59,631 nt of DNA from Bacillota bacterium (GTDB lineage: Bacteria; Bacillota; Clostridia; Oscillospirales; Ruminococcaceae). The stretch lies in contig JAKPUQ010000018.1 of the NCBI GenBank assembly GCA_029572815.1, forward strand, positions 1-59,631. The letters run 5' to 3'. The notes under the pieces were generated by a model. The model searched no databases. It saw nothing but the letters and a program-made list of their open reading frames with translations, and had not been told where the DNA came from. Positions 25,349 to 34,272 of the stretch are shown in pieces. Every line of letters starts with the position of its first letter. Positions within the stretch are counted from its first letter, which is position 1. The translations under genes were made by a program, and so were the position numbers.

Positions 25349-26200
25349 TCAACCCTTGACGCCGCCCAGTGCAACACCTTCGATGATGTACTTAGACAAC
25401 AGGAAGTATGCAATAAGGATAGGTACGACTGTCAAAAGAAGACCCAGATAAACGGAACCGTACTCGGTCTTGTACGCGTCGCCGTTGAGAAGGCTTACCA
25501 TCATAGGCATTGTTCTGAGCTCAGGTCTTGTGATAAGTATCTGAGGCATAAACAGCTGGTTCCAGCTGGTTACGAAGGAGAAAATTGCCTGTGTAGCCAT
25601 AGCAGGCTTCATCATGGGAAGCACTATCTGGTTGAAGATCCTGAATTCGCCTGCACCGTCGATTCTCGCTGACTGGAGTATCTCCATAGGAAGCGAGGGG
25701 ATCATATACTGTCTCATGAAGAAAACAGTAGTAGGTGCTGCGATCGAAGGAAGAATAAGGGGAAGGAAACTGTTTACCCATCCGATCTTGTACATGAGTG
25801 AATAGAAACCGATACTGGTTACCTGAGCAGGTATCATAAGAACTGCCATGATAACTGTGAAGAACGGTTTTCTCAGTTTCCAGTCATACGCAACGAGTGC
25901 GAATGCGGTCATTGTTGAGAAATAAATATTGCAGGCTGTGGAACCTACTGATACGATCAGAGAGTTCTTAAAGCCGTCCAGAGGATTGAATCCGCGTCCC
26001 ATAAGGATATTCCAGTTTGTTCTGAAATTATGTCCGGGAATGAAGGATACAGCGTGGCTCTGGATCTCAGCGGTATTTCTTGTAGCGTTAACGATCATGA
26101 TAACGAACGGGAAAAGACTGAGAACGGTAAGGAGTATACAAAAAGCATAAGCAAATATCTTGAATGCATAGCTTGATGCTTTTTTGTTTACCACTGCCAT
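25349..26200 (-). CDS. Sugar ABC transporter permease, MalG type
   Basis: 283 residues, six membrane helices, and the cytoplasmic EAA loop as QSARIDGAGEFRIFNQIVLP, which docks the ATPase. C-terminus YIIEGVALGGVKG is typical of the CUT1 second permease. It imports oligosaccharides with its partner permease and binding protein; context says xylo-oligosaccharides. Overlaps the partner permease gene by 13 bases. No ATPase gene is nearby, so a shared MsmK-type ATPase elsewhere is likely. Confidence 0.92.
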   Translation of the reverse strand: MAVVNKKASSYAFKIFAYAFCILLTVLSLFPFVIMIVNATRNTAEIQSHAVSFIPGHNFRTNWNILMGRGFNPLDGFKNSLIVSVGSTACNIYFSTMTAFALVAYDWKLRKPFFTVIMAVLMIPAQVTSIGFYSLMYKIGWVNSFLPLILPSIAAPTTVFFMRQYMIPSLPMEILQSARIDGAGEFRIFNQIVLPMMKPAMATQAIFSFVTSWNQLFMPQILITRPELRTMPMMVSLLNGDAYKTEYGSVYLGLLLTVVPILIAYFLLSKYIIEGVALGGVKG

Positions 26201-27177
26201 TGATTGACTCCTCCCTTCGCTGCTCTTTTAGCTTCTTTCTTGGCTCTCTTGATCTCCTTGTCGATCTTGATCTGATCCTTATCACGCATGATATAGAACA
26301 GGATAGCCGAGAAGAACGCTATTAACAGCCACATTATCATACTTGCTGCAGCCGCTCTGTTGTAAATGTAGTTGCCCGAGAAGGCAAGATTGTAAATGAA
26401 TACGCTTGTTGTAAGCGTAGCTCTGTCGGGTCCTCCTGAAAGGAAGAGGAAAGGAATATCGAACATATTCAGTCCGCCGACAAGGCTGGTAATAAGTGTA
26501 TACAGTAAAACTGTCTTAAGATTAGGTATCGTAATACGGAAGAAGGTCTGAACACCGTTCGCTCCGTCGATCTCTGCCGCTTCATAAATATCAGGGCTGA
26601 TTCCGAGTACACCCGAAATAAGCACTATCATAGTATTTCCGTACCATGTCCAGAACTGGATAAACGCAACTATCAGTCGTGAAGCCGTTTTACTGGTAAA
26701 GAAATAATAGGATGAATCCCTGAGTCCTGTTGAAACAAGAATATCGTTTACAGGGCCTACAGGATAGTTGAACAGTGAATGGAAGAGGATCGCAACTGTT
26801 GCAGCCGTAATGATGTTAGGCATATAGAAAACGACTTTGAAGAAACCTTTTCCTCTGATCTCGTTGGAATGCGAGGTAAACCAAGCAGTCAGAAGAAGAG
26901 CAATTGATATCTGGGGAATAAAGTTCGCTATCCAGATAACTATAGTATTCTTCAGAGATACACGGAATGAGTCATTCTTTAAGATCTCCTTGAAGTTTTC
27001 AAAGGGATGTTCAAGGAAATGATAATCGTCGTTAAGTACACCTCTACAATCGGTAAAACCGAGGGTTGCTGTATAAATCGTAGGATACAGCGTAAAAATC
27101 AAAAATGCAACAACAAAAGGAATACTAAAGAGATATCCGTATTTTGAATAACTAATACCCTTGAGCTTCGTTTTCAA
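26188..27177 (-). CDS. Sugar ABC transporter permease, MalF type
   Basis: 329 residues, six membrane helices (YGYLFSIPFVVAFLIFTLYP first) and the EAA loop IYEAAEIDGANGVQTFFRIT. A basic C-terminal tail (KEIKRAKKEAKRAAKG) is unusual. Translation starts at TTG (27177) with GGAGG eight bases upstream. Pairs with the MalG-type permease in one CUT1 importer. Confidence 0.92.
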   Translation of the reverse strand: MKTKLKGISYSKYGYLFSIPFVVAFLIFTLYPTIYTATLGFTDCRGVLNDDYHFLEHPFENFKEILKNDSFRVSLKNTIVIWIANFIPQISIALLLTAWFTSHSNEIRGKGFFKVVFYMPNIITAATVAILFHSLFNYPVGPVNDILVSTGLRDSSYYFFTSKTASRLIVAFIQFWTWYGNTMIVLISGVLGISPDIYEAAEIDGANGVQTFFRITIPNLKTVLLYTLITSLVGGLNMFDIPFLFLSGGPDRATLTTSVFIYNLAFSGNYIYNRAAAASMIMWLLIAFFSAILFYIMRDKDQIKIDKEIKRAKKEAKRAAKGGVNQWQW

Positions 27178-27205
27178 AGCCTAAAGCCTCCTTTTTATTT
27201 AGAGG

Positions 27206-27233
27206 GCTGTACCGCAGAAGCCTGCGGTACAGC
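27206..27233 (-). promoter_or_regulatory. Stem-loop between binding-protein and permease genes
   Basis: GCTGTACCGCAG and CTGCGGTACAGC form a 12-base perfect stem with a four-base loop. Such loops after binding-protein genes protect the upstream mRNA or partly terminate, making more binding protein than permease; here it is inferred from position. Confidence 0.65.
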
Positions 27234-27244
27234 GCTCAAGTTAC

Positions 27245-28654
27245 TTAGTGAATATCGAGCTCGTCTGCAACTTCCTGCTTGAAGTCCTTGATAGCATCTT
27301 CTCTGGACTTGTTGCCTGCAGTGTACTGACGAACCTGACCACGCCACTTCTGGTTGATCTTCTCATCGTGCTGAGTGAGGTTCTTACCGTTTGCGTACTG
27401 GTTAGCGGGAACGAATACGTCGAACATATTCTGGCCGCCGAGGAAGTCCAGTGAACCGTCAGACATAGCCATAACTGTGCCTGAAGCTACTGAGTCCTTA
27501 GTACCGCCTTCGCCGTTGAGAGTACCGTTAGCCCACATATACTGGAGACCGTCCTTAGTGCAGTCAAGAGTGATCCAGTCGATGATCTGACCTACAGCTT
27601 CCTTCTTTGTTGAATCCTTGTTAGCGATAAGCCATGTACCGCCCCAGAAGAATCCGATAGGAGGCTCACAAACAGCCCAGTCGCCCCATGTACCGATAGA
27701 TGTATCGAGCTCCTGGATAGCTTCGCCGTTCTCATCCTTCTCACCTGTGTCAACCCAAGAACCGCAGTTCTTAGCGATTGTGTAGTTGATGAGCCAAGCA
27801 GGACCGAAGAATCCGAGAACTTCCTTATCGCCCTCGCCCTTCATATCAGCGAACCAAGCATCCTGCCAGTCCTCTGTGTCGTTGTGGTAGTTGTTGTCCT
27901 TGAGCTTCTTGGAAAGGTCGAGGAATTCCTCACGCTTAGGATCAATGTAGAGTTTATCATCGACGATCCAGCCCTTCTCAGAGCTGTTCTCAACAGCGTG
28001 CCAGATATCACCGTCGCCTGATACGATTCCGTAGCCCTTCTTCTTGAGCTCTTCAGCTGCCTCGAAGAACTTATCCCAGCTGCCTGAGCCGCCGCCGATC
28101 TTAGCGGAAACTGTAGCAGGATCGTCGCTGCCGAAAGCAGCCTTAGCTACTGAACGTCTGTAGATGAAGGCACCACCTGTAGCCTGGTATCCGAGACCAA
28201 CTACATCACCGTTGGGGTTAGTACCGATATCTACTGAGTACTTAGCAATGTCAGCAGCCTTGATCTCGTTGTCAACGTCGATTCCGAGATCCTTGTAAGG
28301 AGCAGCATAGCTTGACATATCGCCCTGTGTATACTTCAGAACGAAAGCAGCCTCTGCGCAGTAGAAGTCAGGAGCGTCCTTACCGCCGGCCTGAAGAGCC
28401 TTGTTAAGAGCAGGCTGGTAGTTACCGTCAGTTGTAGGAATGATTGTTTCCTTTACTTCGTACTTTGCAGCGAAGTCAGGGTGTGTTGCCATGAACTTCT
28501 TAACCATTCCGGGAACTTCGTCTGTGAAAGTCCACAGGTTGATAATGGTCTTGCCGTCCTTTGTGGTTGCCTCTTCCTTCTTGCTGCAGCCTGTAGCAGC
28601 TACAGAAGATGCCAGAAGAGCGATTGCTGAGATGACCGATAATGCTTTTTTCAT
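27245..28654 (-). CDS. Sugar ABC transporter extracellular solute-binding lipoprotein
   Basis: 469 residues. Lipoprotein signal peptide with VAATGC lipobox (cysteine near 23), then a CUT1-family binding protein (family 1) with an acidic mature chain. GGAGGTCAAGAAAA ribosome site. It would capture xylo-oligosaccharides outside the membrane and hand them to the two permeases; the ligand is inferred from the xylosidase and xylose isomerase upstream in the operon. Confidence 0.92.
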   Translation of the reverse strand: MKKALSVISAIALLASSVAATGCSKKEEATTKDGKTIINLWTFTDEVPGMVKKFMATHPDFAAKYEVKETIIPTTDGNYQPALNKALQAGGKDAPDFYCAEAAFVLKYTQGDMSSYAAPYKDLGIDVDNEIKAADIAKYSVDIGTNPNGDVVGLGYQATGGAFIYRRSVAKAAFGSDDPATVSAKIGGGSGSWDKFFEAAEELKKKGYGIVSGDGDIWHAVENSSEKGWIVDDKLYIDPKREEFLDLSKKLKDNNYHNDTEDWQDAWFADMKGEGDKEVLGFFGPAWLINYTIAKNCGSWVDTGEKDENGEAIQELDTSIGTWGDWAVCEPPIGFFWGGTWLIANKDSTKKEAVGQIIDWITLDCTKDGLQYMWANGTLNGEGGTKDSVASGTVMAMSDGSLDFLGGQNMFDVFVPANQYANGKNLTQHDEKINQKWRGQVRQYTAGNKSREDAIKDFKQEVADELDIH

Positions 28655-28701
28655 TTTTCTTGACCTCCAATTATAAAAATTGATATTATTTCAATCAGTC
28701 T

Positions 28702-30015
28702 TTACAGACTGAAAAGAACATTATTTACGATAGACTCCAGCATTTCCTGTCTGCCGCTTGTGAGTGAAGCTGTAACCTCACCCTTTTCAAGAGCATACTT
28801 TTCGAGAGATGCGAAATCTGCCTTGCCAGCGATTATGTCAGCACCGATGCCTGTCTTCCATGAAGCGTATCTGTCCTCTACGAACTTGTCGATACGTCCG
28901 TCCTCGATAAGCTTGAGAGCAGCTCTGAAGCCGAGAGCGAATGCGTCCATACCTGCAATGTAGCTGTAGAAGATATCCTCGGGAGTGAAGCTTCCTCTGC
29001 GAGCCTTAGCGTCGAAGTTGAGACCGCCGTTTGTGAAGCCGCCTGCCTTGATAACCTCATACATACACATTGTTGTGTCGTAGATGTTTGTGGGGAACTG
29101 GTCTGTATCCCATCCGAGAAGAACATCGCCCTGGTTAGCGTCGATAGAACCGAACACACCGTTGTCTCTTGCAACACGGAGCTCATGCTGGAATGTGTGC
29201 TGAGCAAGTGTAGCGTGGTTAGCTTCGATGTTCATCTTGAAATCCTTGTCGAGACCGTACTTTCTGAGGAATCCCAGAACTGTAGCGGTATCGAAATCAT
29301 ACTGATGCTTTGTGGGCTCCTTGGGCTTGGGCTCAATGTAGAAGTCGCCTGTGAAGCCGATAGAACGTCCGTACTCAACAGCCATTTTCATAAGACGAGC
29401 CATGTTGTCGAGCTCAAGACCCATGTCTGTGTTGAGGAGAGTCTCATAACCCTCACGTCCGCCCCAGAATACATAGCCGTTACCGCCAAGCTTTACTGTA
29501 GACTCAAGAGCCTTCTTGATCTGAGCAGCTGAGAAAGCGAAAACGTCTGCGGAAGGAGAAGTACCTGCACCGTGCATGAATCTGGGATGATCGAAGCACT
29601 TAGCTGTACCCCAGAGGCACTTCTTGTCGCCCATTGCAGACTTCATATAGTCTGTAACGATGTCGAGCTGGTCATTGGTAGCCTTGAGGCTGCCATACTC
29701 GGGAGAAAGGTCACGGTCGTGGAAGCAGTAGTAATCGATGGAAAGCTTATCCATGATCTCCTTAGCAGCATCAACCTTAGCCTTAGCTCTTGCAGCGGGA
29801 TCTGACTGACCCCATGTCTTGTCTGTTGTGCCGCAGCCGAACATATCTGTTCCGTCGCCGCCCATTGTGTGCCACCATGAAAGAGCGAACTTCAGGTGCT
29901 CGCGCATTTTCTTTCCGTTGATGACCTCATCAGGGTTGTAGTACTTGAAAGAGAGAGGATCAGTACTATCCTTGCCCTTATACTGAATTTTACCGATATT
30001 GCTGAAAAATTCCAT
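28702..30015 (-). CDS. xylA: Xylose isomerase
   Basis: 437 residues, the usual length. Signatures include [43 protein letters not shown] and the metal-site [10 protein letters not shown]. Converts D-xylose to D-xylulose in the cytoplasm. The start at 30015 has GGAGGATAAA upstream; an in-frame ATG at 30027 lies right after the previous stop and has none. No xylB is in the window. Confidence 0.97.
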   Translation of the reverse strand: MEFFSNIGKIQYKGKDSTDPLSFKYYNPDEVINGKKMREHLKFALSWWHTMGGDGTDMFGCGTTDKTWGQSDPAARAKAKVDAAKEIMDKLSIDYYCFHDRDLSPEYGSLKATNDQLDIVTDYMKSAMGDKKCLWGTAKCFDHPRFMHGAGTSPSADVFAFSAAQIKKALESTVKLGGNGYVFWGGREGYETLLNTDMGLELDNMARLMKMAVEYGRSIGFTGDFYIEPKPKEPTKHQYDFDTATVLGFLRKYGLDKDFKMNIEANHATLAQHTFQHELRVARDNGVFGSIDANQGDVLLGWDTDQFPTNIYDTTMCMYEVIKAGGFTNGGLNFDAKARRGSFTPEDIFYSYIAGMDAFALGFRAALKLIEDGRIDKFVEDRYASWKTGIGADIIAGKADFASLEKYALEKGEVTASLTSGRQEMLESIVNNVLFSL

Positions 30016-30027
30016 TTTATCCTCCAT

Positions 30028-32112
30028 TTAAGCATTTATTTTCAGAGATGTGCATTCTTTTCCTGTCAGCTTTTTGCTGAGTGAGTCGGGCTGAGAGGTG
30101 CCTGCATAGAGGGTGAACTCCTTGCCTTCCTTTACCCATTCGCCCTTTTCATTGACAGCCATGAAGGCTCTTTCGGGAAGGGTGATCTGTACGACCTGAC
30201 TCTCGCCCGCGTCAAGTGCGACTCTCTTGAAGCCGCAGAGGCTATGGTTGGGAACTGCGTTCTCCGAATTACCTTTGATATAGAACTGGACTACATCCTC
30301 CACTGCACGGCTGCCTGTGTTAGTGATCTTCACCGAAGCCTTACCGTCTGCGAAGCTGAGCTCCGAACACTCTGTCTCGGAGTAAGTAAGTCCGAAGCCG
30401 AAGGGATAAAGAATATTGCCCTCGGCGTATCTGTAAGTACGGTTCTTCATGCTGTAATCCGAGAAATCGGGCAGCTTTGAAGCGTCCTCATAGAATGTAA
30501 CGGGAAGCTTTCCTGAGGGAGAGATCTTACCGAAAAGTATATTCGCAAGAGCTCTTCCGCCGAACTGACCTGGATACCACGCGTGTATAAGGGCATCGCA
30601 GTCTGCTTCTACATTTATTGCACTGCCTGCTGCAGTGACTATGATGACGGGCTTGCCTTTAGCCATTACCGTCTTAACAAGCTTTCTCTGTGACTCAGGG
30701 AGTCTGAGATCATTTTTGTCGCCTGAGGAGAACTCGTTGCCGGTGTCTCCCTCCTCGCCCTCGATAGTAGCGTCAAGACCTACGCACAGAACAACTATAT
30801 CAGAGTGCTCTGTGATTATCTCAGCCTCAGCCAGTCTGTCGTCGGGAAGAGCAAGACCCATGCATCTGTCTTTGTACAGGTGACATCCCTCGGAGTAGAT
30901 GACTCTGCCGTCAAACGCCTCACGGATACCGCTGAGGAAGGTCACATACTCATCGGCCTTGCCGTTGTAGTTGCCCTCCAGAGCCGGAACGCTGTCGGCG
31001 TTGGGACCGATGACTCCGATGGTCTTGTATTTGCTGCCGTCCAGAGGCAGGATACCGTTGTTCTTTAGGAGCACCATTGAGCGCTCTGAACATTCAAGAG
31101 CGAACTTCTTGTGCTCGTCACAGGAAACGATATCGTAATCAAGTCCGTCGTATTCGGTGGACTTGTCGAACATACCAAGTCTTATCCTTGTTCTCATCAG
31201 CTTGACGCAGGACTTTCTGAGATCCTTGTCAGTAATGAGCTTCTCACCGTAAGCAGCAAGAAGATGGAGATATGTATTGCCGCAGTTAAGGTCGCAGCCC
31301 TTCTTAAGAGCGAGTGCTGCCGACTCGGGAGCGGTCTTGGTAACACCGTGATTGGTGTGGAAATCTCTTATTGCCCAGCAATCTGAAACGAAATGGCCGT
31401 CGAACCCCCATTCCTCAAGCTTATTCATGAGAAAGGTATTGGCACAGGCGGGTTCGCCGTTTACTCTGTTGTATGCGCCCATAACGCTTTCGACCTTGGC
31501 TTCCTTAACAAGAGCCTCGAAGGCAGCGATATAGGTCTCTGTCATATCCTTCATGTTTGCCTTGGCGTCAAACTCATGTCTGGTAGCCTCGGGGCCGCTG
31601 TGAACAGCGAAGTGCTTTGCACAGGCTGCAACTCTCAGAACCTTGCCTTCGCCCTGAAGTCCCTTGGTGTAAGCAACACCCAGACGTGTCGTCAGGTACG
31701 GATCCTCACCGTAGGTCTCCTGACCTCTGCCCCATCTCGGATCGCGGAATATATTTATATTCGGTGACCAGAGTGTAAGACCTTTATAAATGTCACGATC
31801 ATCGTGAGCGGAATATTCATTGTATTTAGCTCTTGCTTCAGTTGAGGTGACCTCTCCTGCCTTGCGGACAGCCTCCTCATCGAACATAGCAGCCATTCCT
31901 ATTGCTTGCGGGAACATTGTAGCCGTTCCTGCTCTTGCAACACCGTGTAATCCTTCGCTCCACCAATTGTAAGCGGATATCCCCAAGCGCTCCACAGCAG
32001 GAGCGTCATATTTGAGCTGCTCAGCCATTTCCTGAACAGAAAGCCTGTCCGTAAGGTCCTCAGCTCTTTCGATTGCGGATAATGCTTCGTCCATGTACTT
32101 CTCCATCAGCAT
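30028..32112 (-). CDS. Glycoside hydrolase family 3 beta-xylosidase/beta-glucosidase
   Basis: 694 residues without signal peptide, so cytoplasmic. GH3 N-terminal barrel (NWWSEGLHGVARAG, CAKHFAVHSGPE), nucleophile Asp in GHFVSDCWAI, C-terminal domain (VCVGLDATIEGEEGDTG) and a fibronectin-like end (TNTGSRAVEDVVQFYIKG). NWWSEGLHGVA is frequent in GH3 xylosidases and the operon context (xylA) supports cleavage of imported xylo-oligosaccharides. Two starts are possible, 32112 or 32106; the second has better ribosome-site spacing. Ends three bases before an overlapping ATG. Confidence 0.93.
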   Translation of the reverse strand: MLMEKYMDEALSAIERAEDLTDRLSVQEMAEQLKYDAPAVERLGISAYNWWSEGLHGVARAGTATMFPQAIGMAAMFDEEAVRKAGEVTSTEARAKYNEYSAHDDRDIYKGLTLWSPNINIFRDPRWGRGQETYGEDPYLTTRLGVAYTKGLQGEGKVLRVAACAKHFAVHSGPEATRHEFDAKANMKDMTETYIAAFEALVKEAKVESVMGAYNRVNGEPACANTFLMNKLEEWGFDGHFVSDCWAIRDFHTNHGVTKTAPESAALALKKGCDLNCGNTYLHLLAAYGEKLITDKDLRKSCVKLMRTRIRLGMFDKSTEYDGLDYDIVSCDEHKKFALECSERSMVLLKNNGILPLDGSKYKTIGVIGPNADSVPALEGNYNGKADEYVTFLSGIREAFDGRVIYSEGCHLYKDRCMGLALPDDRLAEAEIITEHSDIVVLCVGLDATIEGEEGDTGNEFSSGDKNDLRLPESQRKLVKTVMAKGKPVIIVTAAGSAINVEADCDALIHAWYPGQFGGRALANILFGKISPSGKLPVTFYEDASKLPDFSDYSMKNRTYRYAEGNILYPFGFGLTYSETECSELSFADGKASVKITNTGSRAVEDVVQFYIKGNSENAVPNHSLCGFKRVALDAGESQVVQITLPERAFMAVNEKGEWVKEGKEFTLYAGTSQPDSLSKKLTGKECTSLKINA

Positions 32113-32124
32113 TTTCCTTTCTCT

Positions 32125-33015
32125 TTATATTTTGCTTATAAACTCATCTATGACCTTTTCGGGAGCCCACTCCGTAGCGGAGAGTTCCCACTTTTCCTTT
32201 ATGCAGGCTGTCTCATTCGGAAGATAGCTTTTCAGCTCTCCCAACAGCTCGCATTCAAGGAAAAGGTCATTGGTGTAAGTTTCGTAATTACAGCAGAAAT
32301 CCGGATAGCTGATATTTTCATACCCATCAAAGCTGATCCTTAAAATATTTCTGCCCTTTATATAGAGCACCTGCTTCCCTGTTACATTGAAGCCGGCCTT
32401 GAAAGCTTTCTTCTCCTTGGGGTCCTGTCTCAGGAGAGCGTACTTGTCAGTCAGCACAAAACGATGATCATTTATTGCGGAGTAGCTCCACAGTGCCATC
32501 GTTCTGTTGGGAAGGAATCCCTTGTCATCCCTGCAAAGAGGAATGATCTCAGTACCGCCCGCTGCCAGTCCCGTAACGGACCAGGGAGCAAATTCCGAGG
32601 GCTTGTCGGAGCAGTTTGTGATCCTGTTCTCAATAGTGACCGATGTTTTATCGTCCATTGAAATCACCAATTCAAACTGTTTTTCAAATTTTGTCATTGC
32701 AGGCGTGAGGGTGAGCACTCCGCCGTCAAAATTTGCTTCGACCTTTGAATTGTCGGGGAGATAAGTTTCGGGCATTACCTCCGGAGCACTCCATATTCTG
32801 TGGCCGCCGTAGGCGTACCAGACTCCGTAGCCGTTGTTTATCTCATAGAAGTTTCTGTCGATGTCTTCAAAAAGAATATTATCACCATCAGTAAAGCCGA
32901 AGAAAACAATCCTCGGTCCCACGTCTATAGTAGCGATGAGCTTGATAACACCATTATCGAGGCAAAGACATTTTCCGTAATTCTTGTAGTCGGTCTCATA
33001 GCACTTAACAGACAT
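32125..33015 (-). CDS. DUF4380-like, galactose-mutarotase-fold protein
   Basis: About 296 residues, beta-rich, with IATIDVGPRIVFFGF, GGHRIWSAPEVMPETYLPDN and PWSVTGLAAGGTEIIPL, the pattern of DUF4380/aldose-epimerase superfold proteins. No signal peptide. As first gene of the xylan operon it may mutarotate or bind xylose or an oligomer; that is inference. ATG at 33015 follows a GTG at 33018; AGGTGAT upstream suits the ATG. Confidence 0.75.
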   Translation of the reverse strand: MSVKCYETDYKNYGKCLCLDNGVIKLIATIDVGPRIVFFGFTDGDNILFEDIDRNFYEINNGYGVWYAYGGHRIWSAPEVMPETYLPDNSKVEANFDGGVLTLTPAMTKFEKQFELVISMDDKTSVTIENRITNCSDKPSEFAPWSVTGLAAGGTEIIPLCRDDKGFLPNRTMALWSYSAINDHRFVLTDKYALLRQDPKEKKAFKAGFNVTGKQVLYIKGRNILRISFDGYENISYPDFCCNYETYTNDLFLECELLGELKSYLPNETACIKEKWELSATEWAPEKVIDEFISKI

Positions 33016-33045
33016 CACACATCACCTTTCGTAAGCTCTAATGCT

Positions 33046-33051
33046 ATTATA
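33046..33051 (-). promoter_or_regulatory. -10 box of the xylan operon
   Basis: TATAAT on the minus strand without a good -35 at 16-18 bases, as expected of a promoter that needs an activator. The AraC regulator divergent from it is the obvious candidate. Confidence 0.45.
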
Positions 33052-33135
33052 TACTACTTTGGCAATTTATACTAATCAAATATTGCGGCTGTTTATTCAA
33101 GAATTGCTAACATTGCACAAATTCTTCAAACCCAC

Positions 33136-33165
33136 TTTACAAATACTATGATAATAGTGTATAAT
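33136..33165 (+). promoter_or_regulatory. Promoter of the AraC regulator gene
   Basis: TTTACA (33136-33141), 18-base spacer, TATAAT (33160-33165), followed by a ~70-base AT-rich leader. Confidence 0.6.
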
Positions 33166-33238
33166 ATATCCAGATATTACGGTGAATTATGAATATTGAC
33201 ATAAATTTCACAACAATTTTTGGTTAAGGAGGCTAATC

Positions 33239-34105
33239 ATGATTAAAAATCTATCGGGCGATTACGAGACCGTTGAATACGAAAACCAAAGATTTGTCAT
33301 GCTTTACGACAACGACCAGGTCGAAGAGTACCCTACTCACTGGCATAACGCCGTGGAAGTCATAATACCTCTGCACAACGGTTTTACAGTAACATCGGGC
33401 GGTGTGGACTACCACCTGAACGAAAAGGAGATAATCATCATCCCACCGGGAGAGCTCCATTCCATGCCCGCCCAGGAAGGAAGGCGCATAATCTTCCAGT
33501 GTGACAACAGCATAATCAGCGATGTTCCTGCGCTCGAAGCCCTTGTTCCGGTATTTTCCGAGGCTTTCCATATAACTCCCGCAGTCAGCAAGGAGCTGTA
33601 CATACTTTCAAGAAAGAGCATACTTGATATATACTCAGAATACTATTCAAAATCTGCGCTGGCAGATGTGCGCATCTACCTTTGCCTCATAAAAATGCTC
33701 ACTGCCGTAAGAGAGTACCAGCTCACACAGGCAGCCGACGCCTTTACGGGCGATCCCTCAGGAAGGGACGACACCCGCAAGTTCAGCATGGTAATGAAGT
33801 ACATCAACCAGAACTATATGTATGAGATACCGCTGGAGAAGATCGCCTCCATCGCAGGCTACAGCAAGTACCATTTTTCGCGTATTTTCAAGAAGTACAA
33901 CAACGTTTCATATATACAATATATTAATAGCAAAAGGATAAAGGCAGCGGAAAGGCTTCTCATCGACCCGAACCTCTCCGTTACGGAGGTAGCCATGAGG
34001 GCAGGATTTGCCAGTCTCACCACCTTCAACCGAGCTTTCAAAAAAGCAAAAAACTGCACCCCCACCGAATTCAAGACCTTATATAAAATATCAGATACCA
34101 CATAA
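33239..34105 (+). CDS. AraC family regulator, probable activator of the xylan operon
   Basis: 288 residues. N-terminal cupin (EYPTHWHNAVEVIIPL, IIIPPGELHSMPAQEG) for sugar sensing and C-terminal double helix-turn-helix (LEKIASIAGYSKYHFSRIFK, LSVTEVAMRAGFASLTTFNRAFKK). Divergent from the xylan catabolic operon across 220 bases, the usual position of a local regulator. AAGGAGG ribosome site. Confidence 0.9.
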   Translation: MIKNLSGDYETVEYENQRFVMLYDNDQVEEYPTHWHNAVEVIIPLHNGFTVTSGGVDYHLNEKEIIIIPPGELHSMPAQEGRRIIFQCDNSIISDVPALEALVPVFSEAFHITPAVSKELYILSRKSILDIYSEYYSKSALADVRIYLCLIKMLTAVREYQLTQAADAFTGDPSGRDDTRKFSMVMKYINQNYMYEIPLEKIASIAGYSKYHFSRIFKKYNNVSYIQYINSKRIKAAERLLIDPNLSVTEVAMRAGFASLTTFNRAFKKAKNCTPTEFKTLYKISDTT

Positions 34106-34111
34106 AAAACG

Positions 34112-34148
34112 GATCCCGAAAACAGCTGTCGGAGCTGTCTTCGGGATC
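34112..34148 (+). terminator. Terminator of the AraC gene
   Basis: GATCCCGAA and TTCGGGATC with an inner ACAGCT/AGCTGT stem, then TTTTTAT. Confidence 0.85.
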
Positions 34149-34202
34149 TTTTTATCGCAATATCTGGTGTATCCGATCCACCATTCTGCAAATTTACCTG
34201 TC

Positions 34203-34243
34203 AAAAAGCAAAGGCAGTACTTTCGTACTGCCTTTTGCTTTTT
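34203..34243 (-). terminator. Terminator of the xynD-like gene
   Basis: AAGGCAGTAC and GTACTGCCTT stem with a TTTC loop, extended by AAAAAGC/GCTTTTT flanks; works on both strands. Confidence 0.85.
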
Positions 34244-34272
34244 AATGGAAGAAAAACTATATACCACCGCAA

